From contig NZ_NPDZ01000012.1 in the NCBI RefSeq assembly GCF_002811875.1, positions 36,255-100,254 on the forward strand: DNA of 64,000 nt, read 5' to 3'. The notes under the pieces are model-generated. The model was not told the DNA's origin and did not search any database. It saw nothing but the letters and a program-made list of their open reading frames with translations. This DNA comes from Leptospira perolatii (GTDB lineage: Bacteria; Spirochaetota; Leptospiria; Leptospirales; Leptospiraceae). Positions 47,974 to 57,267 of the stretch are shown here, in pieces. The number at the start of each line of letters is the position of its first letter. The first letter of the stretch is position 1. The position numbers and the translations under genes are program-made.

Positions 47974-49752
47974 TTAAGCTGGAATCGTTATCTCGAAACG
48001 AGTTCCTCCTCCTTGACTAGAGGAGCATTCCAATTTACCTTGGTGACCCTCTACAATACTTTTGGTGATTCGTAAACCAAGACCATGACCTTCAATGCCC
48101 TGTCTCAGATTCACATCCTGCCAATCTGCGGGAAATCCGGGACCATTATCGCTTACCACAAAAACCAGAGCGTCTTTCTCTTTTCGAAAGCTAAGTTGGA
48201 CGGTTCCACCCTTTTCCATTGCAGACAATGAATTGTAGATTAGGTTTTTTAAGGCTCTTTCCAGAGAGGTTTCGTCTATGACTACGGTTTCATTTTCGTA
48301 AGGACAATCGATCGTGAAAGCATGTCCTGCTTTCTGTACTGCTGGAAGTAATGACTCTCTAATTTTAATTAGGAAATCTAAAATAGGAACTTCCTTTTTT
48401 TTGATAGAGTAGGTTCCATTCACAAAATCTAAAATATCTGTGGTCTTGTTCCTGAGCGAATGCACTTGCTCTAGAATCGTCTCGGAGATCCATGCATTCT
48501 TTTTTGAATCGTTCGGATTCAACGCTTCACACAAATAACCGATTGTAGATAGATCATTTTTTAGATCGTGAATCATATAACAAGCGAACTTGCCTACTTC
48601 GATATGGCGATCTATACTGTAGCTCGTTCCCGAAACGCTTTGCGTGAAATGCAAAAGATTTTCGATGTTCTTTTCCAGACTGGTGGTGTGCTCCAAGAAA
48701 GCCAACGAAAGTGAAATAGCAAAGAATAGGAATGCGAATTTACTGATCTGCTCTTGAGGTTGGTGGAAAAAGTCGTTCAGAATATCATAAAAACAGAATG
48801 CAATCAAAACAAGGACTGCCGGCCCAATCAGGAAAGCGGTCTTTTCCTTTTCGAGCATTGCTTTAATATTCAAATAGATTGTATATAGTATGGCAGGTAC
48901 TGCGAGAGCTTCCCAAATAGTTAAGGCAAGAAACATCCATTTCGGTTCAAGCAGGACTGCTCCAATTGCCAAGAAGGAACAAATCGCAAGTTGTATTTTT
49001 CCAGCGATATGAGTTCGAACCGAATACAAGTTTTCTAAAGAAAGAGTTAATAAAGGTGCAGTAAGAAAAAGTGTAGCGTATTCAATCTTGAGCCTGAGGA
49101 TTACTTCCCCTCCGAAGATACTTTCTCTCAGATCCATTCGCATGAACCAATATACTGCTGCAAATAGCATGAAAAGTCCAAAGAGTAAATTATGTCGGTG
49201 GACCGGCCTCCTTACGTAGAGGAATATATAACAAAAAGCGATTAATAAGAATAGAGAGCAGAGGCTTACATCGATAAATTGTTCTGTAAAGTGCCAGCGA
49301 TATAGATCGTCCGATTTTCCCACATATATGGGGCCTTTGATCTCCAAAGGGAAGTCTTCGGATTTGGAAAGTTCTATCCGGAAATTCTGGGGAATCTGGT
49401 CTGATTTGAAACTAGGTAAACTAGATAGGAAAAAACGGGCGTGTCCCGATTTGAATTCTTCTCCCACTTTTCCGATTAAGTTCCCATCCAAATAAAATGC
49501 TGCCCTTCCGCTAATTTTTCCTGAATAAATAGAAAGCGGTGCTCCACTTTGTAGGAGTGATTTCCATTCTTCGGAAACCGGAATAGAGAGAGTGATAGTA
49601 GGAAAGTCAGCATTCGGTTGAATCTGACCGGCCGGTATTTGGATTTTGCGACCAGAAAGGTCTGTAAATTCTCCATGGACCGAAACCAATGAGTCCGGAA
49701 CTCTACAAGAAAAGAGCAGCAGACAGAGTACGATAGAATAAGTGATCCGCAT
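47974..49752 (-). CDS. 7TMR-DISM sensor histidine kinase with lipobox
   Basis: A 592-residue kinase. A signal peptide ends in LLFSC with Cys16, followed by an exported beta-sandwich domain (residues about 40-170), seven membrane helices (about 180-380), a short HisKA-like helix with phospho-His in MIHDLKNDLSTIGYL and a HATPase_c domain: N box LKNLIYNSLSAM, G1 DNGPGFP, G2 GHGLGLRITKS. The frame reaches GTG/ATG at 49866, but the ATG 49752 directly precedes the signal. The lipobox on a polytopic kinase is unusual. Partner regulator unknown; LuxR-type at 45743 is nearest. Confidence 0.9.
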   Translation of the reverse strand: MRITYSIVLCLLLFSCRVPDSLVSVHGEFTDLSGRKIQIPAGQIQPNADFPTITLSIPVSEEWKSLLQSGAPLSIYSGKISGRAAFYLDGNLIGKVGEEFKSGHARFFLSSLPSFKSDQIPQNFRIELSKSEDFPLEIKGPIYVGKSDDLYRWHFTEQFIDVSLCSLFLLIAFCYIFLYVRRPVHRHNLLFGLFMLFAAVYWFMRMDLRESIFGGEVILRLKIEYATLFLTAPLLTLSLENLYSVRTHIAGKIQLAICSFLAIGAVLLEPKWMFLALTIWEALAVPAILYTIYLNIKAMLEKEKTAFLIGPAVLVLIAFCFYDILNDFFHQPQEQISKFAFLFFAISLSLAFLEHTTSLEKNIENLLHFTQSVSGTSYSIDRHIEVGKFACYMIHDLKNDLSTIGYLCEALNPNDSKKNAWISETILEQVHSLRNKTTDILDFVNGTYSIKKKEVPILDFLIKIRESLLPAVQKAGHAFTIDCPYENETVVIDETSLERALKNLIYNSLSAMEKGGTVQLSFRKEKDALVFVVSDNGPGFPADWQDVNLRQGIEGHGLGLRITKSIVEGHQGKLECSSSQGGGTRFEITIPA

Positions 49753-49921
49753 TTTGCGAAGGATGGAACTAGGAAAAGTGCGAGCTAGCAAGTGGAACCT
49801 CAATTCTTGCTTTAGACTATTTGCTTCCTCATTACGTAAAGCATATCCATTCCTCTTAGGCTCCAAAGGAATGAAGCAGTTTTTTTGAGGTATAAAACTG
49901 CAGGATCAATAGGATTGGTTT

Positions 49922-50275
49922 TTGAATCAAATGAGAGAAATCGTTTTTCTTTTCCTCTGGATTCCTTTCTCTCTCAGCGCAGAGGTAATGGATAAAGAAC
50001 CCGCTTTCAGCGAAGTTTGGCTTTGGGCACTCGCAATGTCTGCGCTTGCTTTCTTTGGAGCTCGGTACAAACCTTGGAGTCTTCTACTAATCCTACCAAT
50101 TGCTGGAGCTTATTCCTATTCGTTATTGCTTGAGGTAACGGATCCTTTCGCTGGCCCTGCTATTTTAGCTGAAGCGGGCGTCTCTTATGTGCTCACCGCA
50201 TGGATCTCTCCGATCCTAGTGTTAGGCGCAGCTTTCCTTGGTTTTTGGTTTCGCAAGTTGCATAAATCAGTCTAA
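49922..50275 (+). CDS. Hypothetical small membrane protein
   Basis: A 117-residue protein with an N-terminal signal/anchor (EIVFLFLWIPFSLSA) and three more helices. No family recognised. TTG 49922 is preceded by AGGA at 7 bp, giving it better support than ATG 49931. It converges with the SBBP gene, 4 bp apart. Confidence 0.7.
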   Translation: MNQMREIVFLFLWIPFSLSAEVMDKEPAFSEVWLWALAMSALAFFGARYKPWSLLLILPIAGAYSYSLLLEVTDPFAGPAILAEAGVSYVLTAWISPILVLGAAFLGFWFRKLHKSV

Positions 50276-50279
50276 CGAT

Positions 50280-51641
50280 TTACTGGTATTTCACAATAAA
50301 TCCATCCTGTGTTCCCACAAGAGAAAGACCGTCTAAGTTGCCGGTAGTGAAACCAGAAATAAAAATATTTCCGAGATTATCGGAAGTAATCCCATATGAA
50401 TTTGCTGTGCTCCCGGCGGCTCCGAGAAGCCGTACCCATTGTCTATCTCCGGACCCGTTGTATTTCGTTACAAATAGGTCAGTGGAACCTGTAAGTGATT
50501 CTCCTCCCAATTTTCCGTCTGTGTACCCGGTGGCATAGAGATAACCGAAAGGGTCTGAACAGAGTCCGAGTGTGTAAGTATTAGTGCTTACTGCTCCAAG
50601 TAATCTGGTCCAGTGTTTGTTGCCCAGTGAATCGTATTTTACGATTACCAAGTCTTGGTATCCAGTAACAGTTTCTCCATCCACAGAAGTTGAGGTATTA
50701 CCAGAAACATAGACGAACCCGGATGGATCCGAAGCGATTCCGCGACCGCTAGCTGTTCCTGCTCCTAACAATCGAGTCCATTGTTTGACGCCCGAGCTAT
50801 CGTACTTTACTACAAATAAATCAGATGATCCCTTCAGTGTTTGACCATCCAAATTTCCTGTAGTAAGTCCAGTAACATAAATATTTCCCTGTGTATCTGT
50901 GGCCGCTGCTGCGACAGTCGTATTGGCTCCCGCGACACCCAGCAATCGAGTCCACTTTCTATTTCCTAAGTTATCATACTTTATTAAGAAAAGATCAAGC
51001 GCTCCGGTATGAATCTGTCCGTCTATATCTCCGTTAGTCGATCCTGTCGCGTATATGTTTCCCATAGAATCCGAAGTAATCCCGTAGGAAACAGTTATAC
51101 TGCCTGCGTATCCTAGTAACCGAGTCCATTGCTTGTTTCCAGAAGTGTCATACTTTGTCACGAACAGATCTTGGTTTCCTGTTAGAGTTTGTCCGTCTAG
51201 ATTGCCGGTTACCGATCCAGCAGAGTAAAGATTTCCTTGGCTGTCTTGGGTAATTGAGTTCGGAGAAGTTTGAACGCCTGAAGCTCCGAGTAATCGAGTC
51301 CACACTTTGTTGCCGATGCTGTCATATTTGGTGATTAATAAGTCCTGTGACCCTGAAAGTGTAATTCCATCTAGATTACCATTCGTAAAACCGGTCGTGT
51401 ATGTATTTCCGGATAGGTCTGCCTTGATCCCCACTGCCGCGGTAATACCTCCAGATACTCCGAACAATTTGTCCCACTGTTTGTTGCCTAGGTTGCCAGG
51501 AGGTTGAAGAGTTAGCAAAAGATTTGAGGCGGAGCAGGATGCATCCATAGAATTGCATTGAAACGGAACGCACTGAATAGAGTTGTAGGAAAGTAGAACA
51601 ACTAAATTCAAACGGAATAGCAGTGAAGAGTTCGCGAGCAT
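50280..51641 (-). CDS. SBBP-repeat beta-propeller exported protein
   Basis: A 453-residue exported protein. After a signal stretch (residues 1-24, ending SIQC, a poor lipobox) and a short Cys-containing linker come seven tandem repeats of about 58 residues, each with the pattern NKxWTRLLG, GNxYxTG, NLDGxTLxGxxDLFVxKYD. Seven copies predict a closed seven-bladed beta-propeller (SBBP family), common in Leptospira and Bacteroidetes outer surface proteins. Repeat 5 is slightly shorter. ATG has GGAAG upstream. Function is unknown; adhesion or scaffolding is likely. Confidence 0.9.
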   Translation of the reverse strand: MLANSSLLFRLNLVVLLSYNSIQCVPFQCNSMDASCSASNLLLTLQPPGNLGNKQWDKLFGVSGGITAAVGIKADLSGNTYTTGFTNGNLDGITLSGSQDLLITKYDSIGNKVWTRLLGASGVQTSPNSITQDSQGNLYSAGSVTGNLDGQTLTGNQDLFVTKYDTSGNKQWTRLLGYAGSITVSYGITSDSMGNIYATGSTNGDIDGQIHTGALDLFLIKYDNLGNRKWTRLLGVAGANTTVAAAATDTQGNIYVTGLTTGNLDGQTLKGSSDLFVVKYDSSGVKQWTRLLGAGTASGRGIASDPSGFVYVSGNTSTSVDGETVTGYQDLVIVKYDSLGNKHWTRLLGAVSTNTYTLGLCSDPFGYLYATGYTDGKLGGESLTGSTDLFVTKYNGSGDRQWVRLLGAAGSTANSYGITSDNLGNIFISGFTTGNLDGLSLVGTQDGFIVKYQ

Positions 51642-51996
51642 GAGCTTCCAGGAAAAAAAATGATATGCCCTGGTCCAGTAGTATTCAAAATTTATAATGA
51701 AAAGCTCGTTTCAAAAGAATATCGTTGGATATAAAAGTAAATAGCCTCATTGCTGTTATTCGCGACGCTGTGAAACGTAATGTCCCAATTCCGATGCAAT
51801 GCGTGATATAGAATCGTATCGAATCCAAAATCAGAAATATATGTGGTAAGGCCGAGGCAACAATGACAGGCAGGATTCCGTTCAACTGGTATTAGAAAAA
51901 AATTCTCTGCGGAAAGGTTCTAGAATTTCCTGCATGTTTGTCAGGAAATTCCTTGCAAATCGAAAGAATGGTCCCTAAATTTTTTTAGGCAAAGTA
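51642..51996. other. Intergenic region upstream of dps, no supported gene
   Basis: About 355 bp of A/T-rich sequence. CCTAAATTTTTTTAGG near 51974 is a short stem with a T loop. I see no coding frame worth calling. Confidence 0.4.
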
Positions 51997-52042
51997 AATA
52001 TATTTAGAATTATTCTAATAGTATATTAATTCTAAATATATT
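51997..52042 (+). promoter_or_regulatory. Fur/PerR-like operator and promoter of dps
   Basis: TTAGAAT-T-ATTCTAA (52004-52018) is a perfect 7-1-7 palindrome, close to the PerR consensus TTATAAT-N-ATTATAA. A larger perfect 16-bp inverted repeat, AATATATTTAGAATTA (51997-52012) with its complement at 52027-52042, overlaps it; a further ATTCTAA half-site is at 52029-52035. TATATT at 52022 and 52037 are possible -10 boxes. The whole lies 26 to 71 bp before the dps ATG. Confidence 0.7.
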
Positions 52043-52067
52043 AGATTGGTGCAAATAGGAGGACCGT

Positions 52068-52535
52068 ATGAAACCGAATATTGGAATTCCGGAAAAGGAT
52101 CGCGACAAAATCAACGAAGGACTTAGGAAATTACTCGCGGACACAACTTTCCTATATTTGAAAACTCACAACTACCATTGGAACGTGACCGGTCCATTGT
52201 TCAACACTCTACATTTGATGTTCATGACTCAGTACACTGAGTTGTGGAATGCTCTGGATCTCATCGCGGAAAGAATTCGTTCTCTGGGATATCCCGCGCC
52301 TGGAAGTTATAAGGCCTTCTCTTCTCTCACTTCTTTAAAAGAGGAAGATGGAGTTCCGAAAGCAGAAGAGATGATCCAGAACCTAGTGGACGGCCACGAA
52401 GCCGTGATACGAACTGCGCGAAATATTTTGCCTGCGGCAGAATCTGGAGCCGACGAAGTGACCTTGGACTTACTTACCCAAAGACTAGAGATTCATGAAA
52501 AGACTGCTTGGATGCTTAGGAGCATGCTAGAGTAA
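52068..52535 (+). CDS. dps: Dps ferritin-like DNA-protection protein
   Basis: A 155-residue Dps. The ferroxidase ligands H37 (NYHWNVTG), H49, D64 and E68 keep the spacing of Listeria Dps (31/43/58/62). It oxidises and stores iron as a dodecamer and consumes peroxide. The ATG has AGGAGG nine bases upstream. A strong Fur/PerR-like palindrome in front predicts peroxide or iron control, as for Bacillus mrgA. Confidence 0.96.
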   Translation: MKPNIGIPEKDRDKINEGLRKLLADTTFLYLKTHNYHWNVTGPLFNTLHLMFMTQYTELWNALDLIAERIRSLGYPAPGSYKAFSSLTSLKEEDGVPKAEEMIQNLVDGHEAVIRTARNILPAAESGADEVTLDLLTQRLEIHEKTAWMLRSMLE

Positions 52536-52540
52536 ATTCT

Positions 52541-52575
52541 TAAAAAAAGATCCCGGTCTCCTTTCGGAGACTGGG
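52541..52575 (-). terminator. Terminator of the diheme cytochrome gene
   Basis: CCCGGTCTCC (52552-52561) pairs with GGAGACTGGG (52566-52575) with one G-T pair and a TTTC loop. On the minus strand a run of T follows (TCTTTTTTT), so it terminates the gene ending at 52712. It may also stop dps from the other side, with no T run on that strand. Confidence 0.75.
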
Positions 52576-52711
52576 GCTTATGCAGAGAATTGAAAGAGAT
52601 GGGTAAACTCATGCTGTTCCGATCGATTCTGTAAAAGAAGTAGGATCGGCTTCTTATTTGTAACCCGGCCTTTGGTATGTCTGAATTTTAAGACCGGGTC
52701 ATACTGTTCCT

Positions 52712-55027
52712 TTAAAGAGTCAGCAGATACTCTACAAGATCTCCGATCTCAGCTGTGCTTTGAGTACACCATGGGTGTGGTGCAGCAGGCATTCCAATCG
52801 GGTCGTGCGTTCCTAATTCATCAGGTCCGTACTCTCTTCTCATTTTTTGGTAGTCCCAATAGTACCAGTCCGGATCCCAAGGAACAGTTACGAAGTACTT
52901 GTGACGTTCGATGAATCTGTTTTTCTTGATACCATCTTCAGTATTTGGAGCTCTGTAAGCGCGGAATACGTCTCCCTTCCTGTTATGCGGAGGGAAAGGC
53001 TCAGGATGATCAGGGCTGCCTAATGCAGGGATCACTGGAGCGTGGAGCGTATAATAGTTGTTATACAAAGTGGATCCTTCGGTACAACGATCCGGGTTCA
53101 CTAAATCTTCCAAATTTCTTACGTGTCCGTCGCTTAACAATCCGCGGTGCTGCACCCAATACAAATCGCGCAAGAACGTAGCTCTGATTGCCTGTTGTGC
53201 TCTTTGGTAGATTGTAGGGTTGAAGAAACGGCCGACTTCGTTTAATCGGAACATTCTTTCGTTCGAGTTCATTCCAACTTTGTCGTTGTGGCAAGAGCCG
53301 CAATCCCGATTGAAAGTAGCCTTTCCGCGGTTCACAGCTGCGACGACTCCAGGATAAGCTTGCCAACCTGCTTGTACAAAACCACCTTCTCCCGGATTTG
53401 ATCCTGCTTGGGTGATTAGCTTTCCGTTGTTTTTAAGCCAGCGATACATTCCAGTATGGCGCAAATGATTGTCGAACTTATCGAGTTTGGTCATGTAGGC
53501 GGTCAAAGCTTGCAGCTCTCGTGCCTTCATGGATCCAGTGGCTCCATCCGGTTCTTCAGAGTGAATGTAAGATCCTTCGAAACCAACATAAGATTCTGTA
53601 TGAGAAAGGGAGCGTCTAATTCCCATGTAGTTGGTTACGTTCGGAATCGCGATCGGTGAGAACTGGTAGTCATTTGATGTTTCTGCACCGTCTCCGGAAA
53701 CTCGAACGATCGCGTGCTCTCCAGCTCCTTCAGGCATTACGTAGATGAGATTTGTCTTGTCTACGTCTTGGGAAGTTGGATCTATTTTTGGTCCTTTCTC
53801 GTTCGCCTTTACTCCGGTGAAATTTCCGAGGAGGGCCCATTTCATGGACCATTTCGGATTCGGCAAGCCTGGAATGACTCTAGTAGTGTTTACCCCAGGT
53901 GATGATTCGTAGGTAATTCTGTATCCGTGACAAGACGCGCAGTTAAATCCGGACCATTCTCCTTTTCCAGTGTAAGGATTGCTAGCCTCTGCGTATCTGT
54001 ATCCGGCCCATCCGGTATTTTTGGTCCATCCTTTGGTCAAAGGATCCGATCCGGCTTGGCCTGGAATCGGTGTCGGTTGTGGATATGGATCGAAGTAAAC
54101 GTTGTCGATTGCTGCAGCAGGAACTTCACCACTATTCGTTCTGTATCCTCCGAAGAGTACTGCAGGATCTGCCACGGCTCCAGTGATAGGGTCATTGGTT
54201 TGATAAGCGAAAATTTTCTTCCAGTCTAAATTCCGGATATTGTGAGCGATCCCGATATTGAAATCGTACGACCAATAGATTTTTTCGCCGAGTGCTAATA
54301 GCTGAGCAAATCCTGAGTTATTGATATTTACATCAATCGGATTTGTTCCTTTTGCTTCGCTTAACAAAGATACGACATCGCATTTATGTGCGAAATCTTT
54401 GTTCTGGATTCTTTTTGTCTGAGCATCGATCACATTATGAGGTGCACCTGGTCTTAGGAGTGATTGGTTGTATCCGATTCTTTTCTGCACTTGCAGAGTG
54501 ATCGGACCGCTGCTCACGTGCTCTGGAACTTTGAATCTAACTTCACCGTCGTTCCAAAGGATGATATAACTGTCCCAAGTAGAATGCGTTTCAGGCTCTT
54601 CGAAGTTTACCTGTTTCGTTGCATCCAATTTTTGGACAAACATTCTTAGATTGGTTTCGAGGATTCTCGTATTCCCAATCATGATTTTTGTGTAATCGAT
54701 ATCAGGTCCGTTCCCCAATCCTGATCCGGTCAAAGTTACGATTTGTCCAGGACTGAGCGTAGGAGTAGGTAGGGGTGTTGTTCCCGGTGGTGTGACTGCT
54801 TGCCATACCAGTGTTCCGTTTACACTGATTGAATCGATTTTCGGTTCAGGAAAATTTGCTGCAGATGCGGATCTTAGCGATTCCCTGTTTGGGTCGAAAT
54901 TACAAACTTCTTCTTGATTTGGGAATCCGGTAAAAATTCCCAGAGGACATCCACCAATTGTTCCGGCGAGTAAAACCAGAAGTACATGGTAGAGAGGTCG
55001 ATTTTTCAGAATCATTCTTCTTAGCAT
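52712..55027 (-). CDS. Diheme c-type cytochrome lipoprotein with IPT-like domain
   Basis: A 771-residue exported cytochrome. The signal ends in TIGGC with lipid Cys 27. Residues about 75-190 are a TIG/IPT-like immunoglobulin fold (LSPGQIVTLTGSGLG). Haem motifs are FNCASCHGY near 362 and DCGSCHNDK near 574, and the C-terminal SDGHVRNLEDLVNP resembles the region after the second haem in cytochrome-c-peroxidase-like proteins. An outer-membrane or periplasmic electron carrier or oxidase is likely. The frame opens at GTG 55042; ATG 55027 has GGAG at 9 bp. Followed by a strong terminator. Confidence 0.85.
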   Translation of the reverse strand: MLRRMILKNRPLYHVLLVLLAGTIGGCPLGIFTGFPNQEEVCNFDPNRESLRSASAANFPEPKIDSISVNGTLVWQAVTPPGTTPLPTPTLSPGQIVTLTGSGLGNGPDIDYTKIMIGNTRILETNLRMFVQKLDATKQVNFEEPETHSTWDSYIILWNDGEVRFKVPEHVSSGPITLQVQKRIGYNQSLLRPGAPHNVIDAQTKRIQNKDFAHKCDVVSLLSEAKGTNPIDVNINNSGFAQLLALGEKIYWSYDFNIGIAHNIRNLDWKKIFAYQTNDPITGAVADPAVLFGGYRTNSGEVPAAAIDNVYFDPYPQPTPIPGQAGSDPLTKGWTKNTGWAGYRYAEASNPYTGKGEWSGFNCASCHGYRITYESSPGVNTTRVIPGLPNPKWSMKWALLGNFTGVKANEKGPKIDPTSQDVDKTNLIYVMPEGAGEHAIVRVSGDGAETSNDYQFSPIAIPNVTNYMGIRRSLSHTESYVGFEGSYIHSEEPDGATGSMKARELQALTAYMTKLDKFDNHLRHTGMYRWLKNNGKLITQAGSNPGEGGFVQAGWQAYPGVVAAVNRGKATFNRDCGSCHNDKVGMNSNERMFRLNEVGRFFNPTIYQRAQQAIRATFLRDLYWVQHRGLLSDGHVRNLEDLVNPDRCTEGSTLYNNYYTLHAPVIPALGSPDHPEPFPPHNRKGDVFRAYRAPNTEDGIKKNRFIERHKYFVTVPWDPDWYYWDYQKMRREYGPDELGTHDPIGMPAAPHPWCTQSTAEIGDLVEYLLTL

Positions 55028-55248
55028 GGGCTCTTTCTCCACTAATTACGAAAGTCCTTGTGAGGACTAAAGCGGAGATAGAATAACCGGTATTCAAAAA
55101 AGGATCGACCGGGGACCATAATTCGAACGACCGGATCGCGTGATTCGGACCAAAAAACTAGCAAATTTCAGCAGATTGATTTGTCTTCTAACGATTGTTA
55201 GAAATCCAATTCTCTTGACATAACCCGCGATCTTTCTATCTCTGTTCC

Positions 55249-56349
55249 ATGCTTGGGACAGAATATACAGTTCCGGTCGTATATTTCGGCAGTGCTCTTT
55301 CTTTCTTGATCGCCATACAAAAGGTAGTTCCGGAACAAAGAACCCGCGAAAATTACCTTACCGCGCTATTGTTTTTGTCTCTAGGGATTATTCTATTTTC
55401 TGTCGCGAATGTGATTCTTAAAATTGATCAGGTTTACCCACATTCGATTTTCCTACTACTTACTTCCTTTTCTATGGTAGGACCTCTTACACTGATTTAT
55501 ACCCATGCACTATTGTATCCGAATCAACCCATGGGCTGGGATCTTCGGCTTCATTTTATGTTACCTATGATTTTCTTCCTGATGGAATTAATCTTTTTTG
55601 TTAGGCCGATCCATTCGATCATTGCCGACCTTCGAGATTTCCGAGAGGTTCGTTGGAGGCATTTTTTAGGGGTGTCCTTTGTAATAGCTACCATTGCGAC
55701 CACTGGCTATTTTATCGCTAGGTACAGAATGTTGGGTGCGGTTTCCTCAGTTCAGGAGGTCAGCAGGCAGGTTCGCTTTATCTTTATTCTCGCTTCGATC
55801 ACAATGATTGCGATGCTTTCTTTAGTGGGAGGCTTTCTGGGAAATTCGGAGCAGCTATTTATCATTGGCGCATTGCTTGTTTCTTTAATTGTCGTGATGC
55901 TTTTCTTGGCTCCTGCTCGCTATCATGATTTTTTCGGCCCACTCACTAGAGAGGTACGAAAAAAGAAATACGAAAGATCTCTCTTGGTAGGTGTGGATCT
56001 GAATTTGCTGGAACTAAGAATTCAGGAGTTAATGAGGGAGAAGAGGCTGTATCGAGAAGCGGAATTGACACTGCAATCTCTCTCTAAGGAATTACAGATC
56101 AAGCCTTACCAGTTGACAGAGTTTTTGAACGAACATTTAAAGATCGGATTTTATAGTTATATCAATAAGTTTAGGATAGAAGAGGCGGTTTCTCTGCTTT
56201 CCGAAAATCCGGATCAGGATATTCTCTCGGTTTGTTATTTCGTGGGTTTTAATTCTAAGTCTTCGTTTAACGATGCATTTAGAAAAATTACGGGAAAAAC
56301 TCCGAGAGAACTGAGGAGTCCTAAGAAAAAAGGTTCCAAATCATCTTAA
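55249..56349 (+). CDS. AraC-family regulator with seven-helix membrane domain
   Basis: A 366-residue protein with six or seven membrane helices in residues 1-225, a coiled linker and an AraC HTH pair at about 275-360 (LSKELQIKPYQLTEFLNEHL and SVCYFVGFNSKSSFNDAFRKITGKTPRELR). DNA-binding from the membrane is implied. No target gene is evident. The ATG at 55249 has no upstream Shine-Dalgarno, so the message may be leaderless or the TTGACA at 55215 marks the promoter. Confidence 0.9.
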   Translation: MLGTEYTVPVVYFGSALSFLIAIQKVVPEQRTRENYLTALLFLSLGIILFSVANVILKIDQVYPHSIFLLLTSFSMVGPLTLIYTHALLYPNQPMGWDLRLHFMLPMIFFLMELIFFVRPIHSIIADLRDFREVRWRHFLGVSFVIATIATTGYFIARYRMLGAVSSVQEVSRQVRFIFILASITMIAMLSLVGGFLGNSEQLFIIGALLVSLIVVMLFLAPARYHDFFGPLTREVRKKKYERSLLVGVDLNLLELRIQELMREKRLYREAELTLQSLSKELQIKPYQLTEFLNEHLKIGFYSYINKFRIEEAVSLLSENPDQDILSVCYFVGFNSKSSFNDAFRKITGKTPRELRSPKKKGSKSS

Positions 56350-56384
56350 GACGATTTGATCAATCGAACCTCTTTCCCTTTGGG

Positions 56385-57032
56385 TTATTGTTCCACGCAA
56401 AGTAATCCGATCGGTACTCCGCCAAAATTAGTAGTCTGATCGCAAGTGCCTCCACCAGCATGGATGGCACTAACATTCGTAGCGGTCGCATCGCCTAATT
56501 CCGCATTCAATCCGTTGCTGGCACTCCCCCAACTATTACAGTGAAGTCCATTGGCTGTACTCCAATCTGTAGAGAGAGAGGTCCAGATTGCTTTGTATAT
56601 TGTAGAAAAAGGAGCATTCAGTGGCTTGGCTAAGAAATCATAGATCCCGCTGGAATTCGTAGTAAACACCTTCACTCCGTCGGCACGTCTGTATTCAACG
56701 GAAGATCCGAAAACCCAGTTGAATCTGCCTAGTCCGTTTCCGATAGCATCTAAGGCCGCACCCCGGTTTGTCTGATCTACCAGGGCAGCCTTATAATTAG
56801 AAGTGCCGCTTAGTTCCGGAGGAATCTGAGAATTGCAAAAATTATCGGCGCCACTTGGTCCACCGAAATTGCCATTATGGCTACCAGTCACGAATAGATA
56901 TCGATACGTCCGAGGGTTCTGGTTCGAAGAGTTCAGAAATGGGATGAGCAACGCAAAGTCGGTCGAAGAACCATGTGGAGAGCATGAGCAAAGGATGCAA
57001 GTGAATAAGGAGAGGACTAAAATTCGCTTCAT
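56385..57032 (-). CDS. DUF1554 lipoprotein
   Basis: A 215-residue exported protein. The signal ends in ILCSC (Cys17 or Cys15). The family core is YRYLFVTGSHNGNFGGPSGADNFC, RFNWVFGSS and the C-terminal CNSWGSAS and GLLCVEQ. DUF1554 folds like a C-type lectin core and is expanded in Leptospira, where members are surface lipoproteins. TTG 57044 is possible but ATG 57032 fits the signal peptide. Converges with the AraC gene. Confidence 0.88.
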   Translation of the reverse strand: MKRILVLSLFTCILCSCSPHGSSTDFALLIPFLNSSNQNPRTYRYLFVTGSHNGNFGGPSGADNFCNSQIPPELSGTSNYKAALVDQTNRGAALDAIGNGLGRFNWVFGSSVEYRRADGVKVFTTNSSGIYDFLAKPLNAPFSTIYKAIWTSLSTDWSTANGLHCNSWGSASNGLNAELGDATATNVSAIHAGGGTCDQTTNFGGVPIGLLCVEQ

Positions 57033-57267
57033 ATTTTTTTCCAATTAAAGAGTGTATTGTAATTTAATAAGACAAAGGCCGGAAAGATATTTCTCAAGAA
57101 ATTTTTTATAGATCGCTAAAAGTTCTGAGCTTTTTTGTTCGCTTAACAACGATTATTCTGTGAAAAGTAGTTAGTGGCAAAACTGATTGAGCAAATAATT
57201 TCGCTAATCATTTTTGTCAAGGTTCGCAAAACCTTCAGTAAGTGCCTTTGATTCTTTGCGTGTGTGT

